The notes under the pieces: model-generated
Told to the model about the DNA's origin: nothing
Databases searched by the model: none
The model's input: only the letters and a program-made list of their open reading frames with translations
Source of the DNA: an uncultured Coriobacteriaceae bacterium
Lineage (GTDB): Bacteria; Actinomycetota; Coriobacteriia; Coriobacteriales; Eggerthellaceae
Direction of reading: 5' to 3'
Length of the DNA stretch: 17,524 nucleotides
Assembly (NCBI GenBank): GCA_900552365.1
Contig: URZP01000022.1
Coordinates: forward strand, 1 to 17,524
Shown here: positions 8,205-15,115 of the stretch, in pieces
How positions within the stretch are numbered: position 1 is the first letter of the stretch
Layout of the letters: each line of letters starts with the position of its first letter
Position numbers and translations under genes: made by a program

Positions 8205-8222
8205 GTTTTGCCGATCAGGCTG

Positions 8223-9785
8223 TTACATTCCCGCACGCTCGGCGGCCTTGCGCATCGCCTTGGCCTTGGACGGGTTCTTCTGCTGCTTGGACTTGCGATC
8301 GTACAGCGGGATGTAAATGGTGAAGCAGGCGCCCTCGTTCTTTCGGCCGTCCACTTCGACCCAGCCCTCGTGACGATCGACGATTTCCTTCACCACGGAA
8401 AGGCCGATGCCCAAACCGCCGCTTGCGCGGTTGCGGCCGGCATCCGCGCGCCAGAAACGCTGGAAAACCATCTTGGCTTCGTCGGGCGAAAGACCGATGC
8501 CCGTGTCCTGAACAGCGATGGAGGCCATCGCGTCGCCGCGCTTCACGCTGACGGTGATGTGGCCGCCCTCGGGTGTGTAGCGCACCGCATTCGAAATGAG
8601 GTTCGCCGTGGCCTGGCGGATCATATCGGGATCGCCCATGACGTAGGTGCCAGGATCGGCGTGGTACTCAAGCGAAAGACCTGAGTCCTCGACGTAGGCC
8701 TGATGCGTCATGACGATGGCGGAGATAAGCTCGCCGACATCGACCAGCTCGGCCCTCATCGCGTTCGAGCGGTTCTCCAAGCGCGAAAGCTTCAACAGCG
8801 AATCGACCAGACGGCTTAGGCGCTGAACCTCGGAATTGACCACGGCAAGGTGTTCCTCGTTGGCGGGGAACACGCCGTCAACCATGGCCTCGACCGTGGA
8901 CTGGATCGCCATAAGGGGCGTGCGCAGCTCGTGCGCGACGTCGGTGGTGAGACGGCGCTCAAGCTCGTAGCTTTGCTCGATGTTGTCGGCCATGGCGTCG
9001 AAGGTCTGGCCCAGACGGGCGATCTCGTCGTCGCCGGTTAGATTCGTGCGCGCCTTGAAGTCGCCTTCCTTCATGGCCTCCGCCGTGTCGGAAATGCGTT
9101 TGACCGGCCGAACCAGGCTTCGCGCGAACAGGTAGCCGATGATGGAAGCCAGGATCATCGCAATGGCGGCGGCCATCAGCAGCGCCTGATACGAGTTGTC
9201 GCGGAATGCCTTGTCGGACGGGCGCATAAGCGTGTCGGAGCCGTACACCCACACACGCACCTTGCCAATGGGGTTGCCCTCGGCATAGATGGTTGCCGCG
9301 GCGATACCGGCGGCGTTGGCCTTAGGCGCCAACGATGGGGCGCTCATGCCCTCGTCGGAGCCCTTCTTGCCAAAATCGGTGGTGGAATCGTACAGAACGC
9401 CGTCGTGCGCGTCGACGACCTGAATGCCCAGACCCGAGTACACGCCAATGGAGTTGCTTACCGACTCGAACGCCTCGGACGTGAACATGCCGTTGTCGGT
9501 TTCATAGCGCAGCGCCAAGCGATCGGCGGCAATGTCGGCCACCGATTGGATGTTCTCGCGCGTGTACGACTGGAAGTGCTGGCTCCACACGAACGAGACC
9601 ACGCCGATGGCCACAACCGTGGTCATGGCGGCGATCAAGGCGAACGCGATGGTGACGCGTGTTGCGTATTTCATGCTTGACCAACGGAAGCGACGTGTCT
9701 TCCGTTCGAACGACTTGCCTTTTTTAGCAGACTGGCCGCCGGTTTCCTCGGCGGCCAGTCGATCTGATTTAGTTTCTTGTCCCAT
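8223..9785 (-). CDS. Membrane sensor histidine kinase (HAMP, HisKA, HATPase) of a two-component system
   Basis: A 520-residue kinase that autophosphorylates on His and passes phosphate to the regulator encoded just upstream. Layout: basic cytoplasmic N-terminus (1-38), helix 1 (about 43-67), extracytoplasmic sensor of about 125 residues with PDC/Cache-like wording (IQVVDAHDGVLYDS, 121-134), helix 2 (about 200-220), and HAMP (about 221-272). The dimerisation helix has the phospho-acceptor in VAHELRTPL (His285). The ATPase domain has N-box ANLISNAVRYTP (Asn395, Asn399), G1 DTGIG (427-431), an F-box-like FQRFWRAD and G2 GGLGIGLS (456-463). A Lys/Arg/Ala-rich tail ends the protein. All catalytic motifs are intact. 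The start has only a modest GGAAAG site. The gene begins 51 bases after the regulator gene and is very probably co-transcribed with it. The signal sensed is unknown; a PhoR-like role is only a possibility. Confidence 0.95.
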   Translation of the reverse strand: MGQETKSDRLAAEETGGQSAKKGKSFERKTRRFRWSSMKYATRVTIAFALIAAMTTVVAIGVVSFVWSQHFQSYTRENIQSVADIAADRLALRYETDNGMFTSEAFESVSNSIGVYSGLGIQVVDAHDGVLYDSTTDFGKKGSDEGMSAPSLAPKANAAGIAAATIYAEGNPIGKVRVWVYGSDTLMRPSDKAFRDNSYQALLMAAAIAMILASIIGYLFARSLVRPVKRISDTAEAMKEGDFKARTNLTGDDEIARLGQTFDAMADNIEQSYELERRLTTDVAHELRTPLMAIQSTVEAMVDGVFPANEEHLAVVNSEVQRLSRLVDSLLKLSRLENRSNAMRAELVDVGELISAIVMTHQAYVEDSGLSLEYHADPGTYVMGDPDMIRQATANLISNAVRYTPEGGHITVSVKRGDAMASIAVQDTGIGLSPDEAKMVFQRFWRADAGRNRASGGLGIGLSVVKEIVDRHEGWVEVDGRKNEGACFTIYIPLYDRKSKQQKNPSKAKAMRKAAERAGM

Positions 9786-9836
9786 GAGAACTTTCCGCTG
9801 CGAACAGCTTCTTCAAGGTATCGGGATTGAACAGCG

Positions 9837-10556
9837 CTACTGCTGCTGGGAGGGAGCCTTGGTGGGGTCCTCGAAGCGATAGCCGACGCCGTGAACGGTG
9901 TGCAACCAGGTAGGATGACGCGGGTTGTCGCCGATCTTGGCGCGCAGGTTCTTGACATGCGAGTCGATAGTGCGCTCGTAGCCCTCGAAGTCGTAGCCCA
10001 GAACCTTCTCGACCAGCTCCATACGGGAGTACACGCGGCCCGGGTAACGGGAAAGCGTGGTAAGAAGCTTGAACTCGCTGGCGGTGAGGTCGACTTCCTT
10101 GCCGGAAACCAAAACCTTGTGGCCGGAAACATCGATAGTGAGCTCACCGAAGTTGAGCACCTCGCGCTGCGGCTCGGAATCGGCATGAACACGACGGAGG
10201 AGTGCACGAGTGCGTGCAACCAGCTCGCGCGGGCTGAACGGCTTGATAAGGTAATCGTCGGCGCCAAGTTCGAGGCCGATGATGCGATCTTCGACTTCGC
10301 CCTTAGCGGTAAGCATGATGATGGGCACATCGGAGTTGTCGCGGATAGCGCGGCAGACGCGCTCGCCGGGAACATGCGGAAGCATGAGGTCAAGGATGAC
10401 CAGGTCAAAATGATGCTTGCCGAACTCGTCCAGGGCCTCCTGGCCGTCGCCGACGGCGGTTACCCAGTAGTTCTCGCGCTCGAGGTAGGCCGTGACCGCG
10501 TCACGGATTGCCTTCTCGTCCTCGACAAGCAGAATACGACGTGTTTCGTTGCTCAT
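9837..10556 (-). CDS. OmpR/PhoB-family response regulator
   Basis: A 239-residue DNA-binding response regulator. The receiver domain (about 6-118) shows the acidic pair Glu12/Asp13 in LLVEDE, phospho-acceptor Asp56 in VILDLMLP, Thr83 in MLTAKG and Lys105 in IKPF. The winged-helix output domain (about 130-230) includes LTASEFKLLTTL, the recognition-helix stretch YERTIDSHVKNLRAKIG and the closing TVHGVGYRFE. I chose the ATG at 10556 because AAAGGTGAT lies just upstream. An open extension of 12 residues to 10592 exists but lacks such a site and would overlap the promoter region. The kinase follows in the same direction. Regulators of this family bind tandem 11-bp repeats; such repeats occur in its own upstream region and before the YhgE/Pip pair, suggesting autoregulation as an inference. 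Confidence 0.96.
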   Translation of the reverse strand: MSNETRRILLVEDEKAIRDAVTAYLERENYWVTAVGDGQEALDEFGKHHFDLVILDLMLPHVPGERVCRAIRDNSDVPIIMLTAKGEVEDRIIGLELGADDYLIKPFSPRELVARTRALLRRVHADSEPQREVLNFGELTIDVSGHKVLVSGKEVDLTASEFKLLTTLSRYPGRVYSRMELVEKVLGYDFEGYERTIDSHVKNLRAKIGDNPRHPTWLHTVHGVGYRFEDPTKAPSQQQ

Positions 10557-10594
10557 ATAATCACCTTTATCCATATATCGGTGCATTGGCATTC

Positions 10595-10600
10595 AGTATA
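10595..10600 (-). promoter_or_regulatory. Candidate -10 element of the two-component operon
   Basis: TATACT on the minus strand, about 38 bases before the regulator start codon. No convincing -35 sits at the usual distance (the hexamer there reads AGCTGC), which would fit an activator-dependent promoter. The repeats at 10640-10672 lie about 40 bases further upstream. Confidence 0.4.
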
Positions 10601-10639
10601 AACGAGCGTTTTTAAAAGCAGCTGAAGCAACAGAAAACA

Positions 10640-10672
10640 GTTACCTCGCAGTTAAACACACATTAACAGAAA
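10640..10672. promoter_or_regulatory. Three tandem 11-bp TTA repeats in the divergent control region
   Basis: The plus strand reads GTTACCTCGCA (10640-10650), GTTAAACACAC (10651-10661) and ATTAACAGAAA (10662-10672). TTAC, TTAA and TTAA recur exactly every 11 bases, so the cores are TTACCT, TTAAAC and TTAACA with 5-bp gaps. This is the geometry of PhoB/PhoP boxes bound by OmpR-type regulators. The site lies between the divergent regulator gene and the Tat-signal protein gene and could control either. Confidence 0.45.
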
Positions 10673-10674
10673 GC

Positions 10675-10695
10675 GGGGGATTTGCACAAACCCCC
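10675..10695. repeat. G/C-run hairpin in the divergent control region
   Basis: GGGGG (10675-10679) pairs with CCCCC (10691-10695), and TTTG (10681-10684) with CAAA (10687-10690), leaving one bulged A and a tiny loop. It immediately follows the three 11-bp repeats. No T-tract follows on either strand, so it is not a standard terminator. Confidence 0.4.
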
Positions 10696-10796
10696 ATGTC
10701 AAAGCAATCGGCAACAAGATGAACGGTCTGGGAATATTTGTAACGTTTTGACCCGAAAGCGCCCGAACGCACCGCGGTGATGTCACAATTCCGTTC

Positions 10797-12299
10797 ATGG
10801 CGAACAGACCGAACAGACCAACCACCCAACGCAGCAGGAACGCCCGCCCCGGCAGGCCCCCTGCCGCGCATCGCGTTGCGCCTCAATCCACCAAAAGCAC
10901 CCGTACCGCATCGCGTTCTGCGACGCATGCAACCAGGGTTGCCAGCGCCACCCCCGGCGATCGTCCCAGCATCGCCGACCAAAACGGCGGCCTTCTGTCG
11001 CGCAGGAACTTCCTGTACGGCGCCGTAGGCGCCGGAGCCGTGGCCGTGGCCGCAGGTGGCGGAGCCGCCATCTATTTCGCCACGAAAGGCAAGGACGTCG
11101 ACCTCGACTGCCTGAAGGTGGCAAACGACGACGTGACCTCCTTAACCGACCTCACCTTGGTGGAAGATTCCAGCACCAAGCTCTCGCTGTACGGCAATAT
11201 CGAGCTGCCCCTCGGTTCGCTTGTATGGTGCAACAGCGACGACATCGCCGTTTGCATCCTTCCCACTGACACGGGAAAGCCCCTGGCGAAAGTCGGCCTG
11301 ATCATGTTGGGAAGCGCCACCTACAACGTCGTGCTCGATCAAGCAGTCGGTTCGGCCGAAGGCTTCGAGATCTATGACGTGCGCGCTTCGTCTTCCAGCA
11401 TCGTCTGGACCGAGGCGAACATCCTTGACGGCGTTTGGCGCGTTTACAGCGCCGTTATCAGAAGCGGCAACATCGGAGAGCCCGCCTTGGCCGACCAAGG
11501 CGATTCGGCGTACGAAACGCCCAGCATCGCAGCCGTCGGTGACTACGCCTTCTGGCAAAAACAGGCTCCAGCGGCCAACGTTTACGACGACAAGCCCAAC
11601 ACCGAGCTCATGCGCGTGAAAGCCGGAACCGCCTCCAGCGAGTCGCTGTTCCAGTCCACGCGCCGCATGGCCACCCCGCTGTACGGCGGCGATGACTGCG
11701 TGGTCATCACACCGCGCTCGAAGCTTTCCAAGTCGTGCGTCTGCGTCACGAAAATCGACGCAAGCTCAGGAAAGGTCACCGACGCCCTTACCCTTCCGCA
11801 ATCGATGTCCCCCTTCGAAGTGGGCTACGGCGCCAACGGCCTGATGTTCTCGTTCGAGAACATCTACAGCTTCGGCGACGGCATTGCCAACCTGGGCACC
11901 TATGTTCCCCGCAAGAAGGTCAGCGTCGGCGACTTCTCGTATTCCGAAACCGCTCAGAGAAGCGGCTCGTCCAACAGCGGCGCTGCCTTGCCCTACGACA
12001 ACACCGCCAATTACAGCGACGCGAAGTGGTTCCGCTTCAACCGCACGCCAACGGCGGCGCCGGCGTTTTGCGGCAACTACCTCATCGTGAAATCAAGCTA
12101 TTCCGTCGCGGGCATCGACCTTGACGCCGGCGAGTACTTCACCATCAACGTCGACAACGGCGCCGACAGCTACGGCGAGTACCTGGCAACCAGCGGTACG
12201 CACAACACGCTGGTCACCTACACCAGCATCGACTACACCCCGGTGAACGACTCCGCGCAGAAGATGTGCCGCGTCAAGATCTGGAAACCCATCAGCTAA
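10797..12299 (+). CDS. Predicted Tat-exported or membrane-anchored protein, unknown function
   Basis: I do not recognise a functional family. The 500-residue protein starts with a 66-residue disordered tail rich in Arg, Pro, Ala, Ser and Thr. Then comes a twin-arginine motif SRRNFLY (68-74) and an Ala/Gly-rich hydrophobic segment (about 75-95), as in a Tat signal or signal anchor. The remaining 400 residues are Ser/Asp/Ala-rich with repeating short beta-strand patterns (for example SSIVWTEANILDGVWRVYSA and GDYAFWQKQ), suggesting a beta-propeller-like extracytoplasmic domain; this fold is a guess. No recognisable catalytic motif is visible. The ATG at 10797 is the only plausible start before the twin-arginine motif, yet no ribosome-binding site stands at normal distance (GGTGAT lies 14 bases away), so translation may be leaderless or weak. 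The DNA-repair fusion gene follows 27 bases after its stop in the same direction. Confidence 0.8.
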   Translation: MANRPNRPTTQRSRNARPGRPPAAHRVAPQSTKSTRTASRSATHATRVASATPGDRPSIADQNGGLLSRRNFLYGAVGAGAVAVAAGGGAAIYFATKGKDVDLDCLKVANDDVTSLTDLTLVEDSSTKLSLYGNIELPLGSLVWCNSDDIAVCILPTDTGKPLAKVGLIMLGSATYNVVLDQAVGSAEGFEIYDVRASSSSIVWTEANILDGVWRVYSAVIRSGNIGEPALADQGDSAYETPSIAAVGDYAFWQKQAPAANVYDDKPNTELMRVKAGTASSESLFQSTRRMATPLYGGDDCVVITPRSKLSKSCVCVTKIDASSGKVTDALTLPQSMSPFEVGYGANGLMFSFENIYSFGDGIANLGTYVPRKKVSVGDFSYSETAQRSGSSNSGAALPYDNTANYSDAKWFRFNRTPTAAPAFCGNYLIVKSSYSVAGIDLDAGEYFTINVDNGADSYGEYLATSGTHNTLVTYTSIDYTPVNDSAQKMCRVKIWKPIS

Positions 12300-12314
12300 G
12301 CGTCGCTCCGACGC
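12300..12314 (+). other. Small hairpin between the Tat-signal gene and the repair fusion gene
   Basis: Perfect 6-bp stem GCGTCG / CGACGC with a 3-nt loop CTC, beginning at the final G of the first gene's stop codon. There is no T-tract, so it probably does not terminate. It may affect translation of the next gene, which lacks a clear ribosome-binding site, or protect the upstream mRNA. Confidence 0.4.
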
Positions 12315-12326
12315 CCACGAATCGCC

Positions 12327-13544
12327 ATGGCAGCCTACCGTCACATCTCGCACGGGTTCGACCCGGTGTTCAACAGCGACTCGCGCATTCTGATCTTGGG
12401 GTCGTTCCCCTCGGTGCTGTCGCGCAAGAACGCCTTCTACTACGGCAACCCGCAAAACCGCTTCTGGCGCGTCATTGCCCATGCCCTTGGCAAACCCGTG
12501 CCCCCGAACGAGGGCGATTTGCTTTTGCCGCCGTACGTGAACGCAGTGAAAGCCGCCGAAGGCGGCGCAGACGAGGCGGGCTCAAACGCAGAAGAGCACG
12601 CCGACGCCGCGACCTGCGACGCCGCAGACGCCTTCGCAGCAACCCTCGAGCAATCCATCGACGCGAAGAAACTGCTGCTTTTGAGCAACGGCATCGCACT
12701 ATGGGACGCCATCGAGGAATGCGACATCAAGGGCTCGAGCGACGCCAGCATCAAAAACGTCGTTCCCGCCCGCGTCGAGCTGATCACCGATGCCGCCCGT
12801 ATCGACGCGGTGATCTGCAACGGAGCCACGGCGGGGCGCCTTTACAAGCGCTACCTGCAATGGAAGACCGGCCTCGAGGCGCTGGTCCTTCCCTCCACCA
12901 GCCCCGCGAACGCCACCTGGAGGCTCGAGCGGCTCCAAGAGCGATGGAAGGCGCAGCTCAGCGAGATCATCGCGAGCCTTCCCGATCCCCAACCTGAAGA
13001 AGACCCCAAGGCCGCGCAGAAAAAATCGAGCGCCCGCGAACGCACCGACTACGCAAGCGTGCGCGTCCCCGCACCGCCTGCGTCTAATTACGCCGTGCAC
13101 AAATCGATGCAGGGCAACAAACGCAAGGACACTAAACCCGAGCTGCTGGTACGCGAACGCTTGCGCGAAGCGGGCTTAGACGGCTACCGGCTTCAATGGA
13201 AGGTGCCCGGACGCCCCGACGTCGCTTGGCCCGGTAAGAAAGTCTGCCTGTTCATCAACGGCTGTTTTTGGCATCGCTGCCCCCACTGCCACCCGTCTAC
13301 CCCTGCCAAGAACGTCGAGTACTGGGAAGCGAAGTTCGCACGCAACGTCGAACGCGACGAAAAGAACCTGAGCGCCCTTAAGGCTGACGGCTGGAAGGTC
13401 CATGTGGTTTGGGAATGCCAGCTGAAAAAGAAAACGCGCGAAGAGACCTTCTCTCAGCTTCTTCCTATTCTTGCTGAAGAGCTGGGAAAGCCGCTGGCCA
13501 CCCCAAAACAGGAAGAGGTCCCGCAGGCTGAACCCGGCGAATAG
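12327..13544 (+). CDS. Fusion of hypoxanthine-DNA glycosylase (UDG superfamily) and Vsr-type mismatch endonuclease
   Basis: A 405-residue two-domain repair protein. Residues 5-215 match the DNA-deoxyinosine (hypoxanthine-DNA) glycosylase family: SHGFDPVFNSDSRILILGSF (8-27), YYGNPQNRFWR (38-48, with Asn44 a likely catalytic-pocket residue), NGIALWDAIEECDIKGSSD (121-139) and LPSTSPAN (188-195). An Ala/Glu/Asp-rich insert (about 70-112) interrupts this domain. A Pro/Glu/Lys linker (216-240) leads to a Vsr endonuclease domain (about 240-385): HKSMQGNKRKDTKPELLVRE, GRPDVAW (Asp298, matching the catalytic Asp51 of E. coli Vsr), NGCFWHRCPHC (311-321), NVEYWEAKFARNVERD (329-344) and GWKVHVVWEC (355-364). 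The frame is uninterrupted, so the fusion looks genuine. The first domain removes hypoxanthine from deaminated adenine; Vsr nicks beside T:G mismatches from deaminated 5-methylcytosine. No cytosine methylase is in the window. The start lacks a strong ribosome-binding site. Confidence 0.9.
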   Translation: MAAYRHISHGFDPVFNSDSRILILGSFPSVLSRKNAFYYGNPQNRFWRVIAHALGKPVPPNEGDLLLPPYVNAVKAAEGGADEAGSNAEEHADAATCDAADAFAATLEQSIDAKKLLLLSNGIALWDAIEECDIKGSSDASIKNVVPARVELITDAARIDAVICNGATAGRLYKRYLQWKTGLEALVLPSTSPANATWRLERLQERWKAQLSEIIASLPDPQPEEDPKAAQKKSSARERTDYASVRVPAPPASNYAVHKSMQGNKRKDTKPELLVRERLREAGLDGYRLQWKVPGRPDVAWPGKKVCLFINGCFWHRCPHCHPSTPAKNVEYWEAKFARNVERDEKNLSALKADGWKVHVVWECQLKKKTREETFSQLLPILAEELGKPLATPKQEEVPQAEPGE

Positions 13545-13581
13545 GCCCAGCCCCATCTCAACAACCCATCGCCCATCCAAC

Positions 13582-13617
13582 AAGAAAGCGGCACCGATCC
13601 GAGAGGACGGTGCCGCT
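13582..13617 (-). terminator. Terminator between the convergent repair fusion gene and purB
   Basis: Perfect 10-bp stem AGCGGCACCG / CGGTGCCGCT (13587-13596 and 13608-13617), 11-nt loop. On the minus strand it is followed by TTCTT, which serves purB, whose stop is 26 bases before it. On the plus strand only TGTCATTC follows, but the stem stands 42 bases past the fusion-gene stop and may work in both directions. Confidence 0.82.
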
Positions 13618-13642
13618 TGTCATTCAATTAATGCTTCGACGA

Positions 13643-14989
13643 TTAATCGAAATTCAGCTCCTTCAGGCGAGCAAAGATGCGATCCTTGCGGGTCAGGAAC
13701 GCCCACGGATCGAAGATGGCGTCAAGCTGCTCGGACGTAAGCTTCGCCTCGGGGTCGGCCTCCAGGCGCTCGCGATAGGTCGGGCCATCGATGGCGTTCT
13801 GGATGTCTTCCCACACGGCCATGGCGTTGCGCTGAACGATGACGTACGCGTCCTCGCGCGTGATGCCAGTTTGAACCAGCGCCAGAAGGACCTTCGACGA
13901 GAAGATCAGGCCGCGCGTGCGCCACAGGTTGTGTTCCATCTTGGCGGGGTACGTGAACAGGCCGTCCAACAGAGGCTGCATCTTGCCGAACATGTAGTCC
14001 AGAGCGATGAAGCTGTCCGCCAGGGCAACGCGCTCGGTGCCGGAATGGCTGATGTCGCGCTCGTACCACAGGGCAACGTTGTCAAGGGCGACCTGCGCGT
14101 TTGCCTTGACGACACGCGAAAGGCCGCAGACGCGCTCGACTGTGATGGGGTTGCGCTTATGAGGCATGGCCGACGAGCCCTTCTGACCCTTCTTGAACGG
14201 CTCTTCTGCCTCGATGACGTCTGTCTGCTGAAGAAGGCGGATCTGCGTGGCGATAGACTCGAGCGTGGAGGCAACCACAGCAAGCGTGCTCATGACCTGA
14301 GCATGACGGTCGCGGGCGATGACCTGCGTGGACAGCGGATCGGGCGTCAGGCCCAGCTTCCTGCAGACGTACTCTTCGACGAAGGGATCGATGCTGGAAT
14401 ACGACCCGACGGCACCGGAGATGGCGCCCGTGGCGATCATGGCGCGAGCATCCTGCATGCGCTTCAGGTCGCGCTCGAGCATCCAAGCCCAGCTGCCGAA
14501 CTTCATGCCGAAGGTCATGGGCTCGGCGGAGATGCCATGAGTGCGGCCAACGCACAGGGTGTCCTCGAATTCAAAAGCACGACGCTTGCACACCTCGCCG
14601 AGCTTCTTGATATCCTCGATGATGATGTCGCATGCCTGCGTGATCTGGTAGCACAGTGCCATATCGCCCAAGTCGGACGAGGTCATGCCGTAGTGCACCC
14701 AACGGCTGGGCGGCTCCCAACCTTCCGGCAGGTCCACGTCGATGTACTCGGCCATGTTGGTAAGGAACGAGATGACGTCGTGGTTCGTGACCTTCTCGAT
14801 CTCATCGATGCGCTCGATGGTGAAGTTGGCGTGCTCGCGGATCCACGCAGCCTCTTCCTTGGTGATGCCAGCTGCGCCAAGCTCTGCCTGAGCCTCGCAT
14901 GCCAAAATCTCGATCTCCTTCCAGATGGAGAACTTGTTCTGAGGCTCCCAGAGAGCGCCCATCTCGGGGCGCGTGTACCTGCCGATCAT
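13643..14989 (-). CDS. purB: Adenylosuccinate lyase
   Basis: A 448-residue member of the fumarase/aspartase superfamily. It cleaves SAICAR to AICAR plus fumarate and adenylosuccinate to AMP plus fumarate, acting in both de novo purine synthesis and AMP formation as a cytoplasmic tetramer. Seen in the sequence: substrate-binding MTSSDLGD (102-109), the catalytic-acid region GRTHGISAEP (148-157, His151) and the flexible signature loop GSSAMPHKRNP (271-281) with the catalytic Ser. Length is normal. The ATG at 14989 has GGAGG seven bases upstream. A TATAAT box lies 77 bases ahead of the start codon and a terminator follows the gene, so it can be its own unit, though no clear terminator isolates it from the TrkA genes upstream. 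Confidence 0.97.
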   Translation of the reverse strand: MIGRYTRPEMGALWEPQNKFSIWKEIEILACEAQAELGAAGITKEEAAWIREHANFTIERIDEIEKVTNHDVISFLTNMAEYIDVDLPEGWEPPSRWVHYGMTSSDLGDMALCYQITQACDIIIEDIKKLGEVCKRRAFEFEDTLCVGRTHGISAEPMTFGMKFGSWAWMLERDLKRMQDARAMIATGAISGAVGSYSSIDPFVEEYVCRKLGLTPDPLSTQVIARDRHAQVMSTLAVVASTLESIATQIRLLQQTDVIEAEEPFKKGQKGSSAMPHKRNPITVERVCGLSRVVKANAQVALDNVALWYERDISHSGTERVALADSFIALDYMFGKMQPLLDGLFTYPAKMEHNLWRTRGLIFSSKVLLALVQTGITREDAYVIVQRNAMAVWEDIQNAIDGPTYRERLEADPEAKLTSEQLDAIFDPWAFLTRKDRIFARLKELNFD

Positions 14990-15047
14990 TCGTTTTCCTC
15001 CGTTCGAAACGACCGCATGCGCCCGGTTGCGCAGCAGCCAACATACA

Positions 15048-15072
15048 CGAATTGCGTTCGAATCGCATTATA
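15048..15072 (-). promoter_or_regulatory. purB promoter -10 with overlapping tandem 11-bp repeat
   Basis: On the minus strand TATAAT is at 15072-15067. The -35 region at 17-bp spacing is weak (CTGAAG). Directly at and after the -10, two 11-mers stand in tandem on the plus strand: CGAATTGCGTT (15048-15058) and CGAATCGCATT (15059-15069), identical at 9 of 11 positions. They would cover the transcription start and could be an operator. Confidence 0.55.
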
Positions 15073-15115
15073 CCCGCAGCAGGCGCCCACTTCAGCGCAT
15101 GCCGCGCGGCTCTTG

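Noticed and set aside
9672..9674. Alternative shorter start of the histidine kinase at Met38
   Set aside because: No ribosome-binding site precedes it; the longer start has at least a modest GGAAAG and fits the spacing from the regulator gene.
10557..10592. Longer start for the response regulator
   Set aside because: The extra 12 residues precede the normal receiver start, and AAAGGTGAT supports the ATG at 10556.
12327..13544. Foreign origin or mobile-element cargo for the glycosylase-Vsr fusion
   Set aside because: Vsr genes often move with methylases, but base composition looks like the neighbours and there is no transposase, integrase, methylase or flanking repeat in the window.
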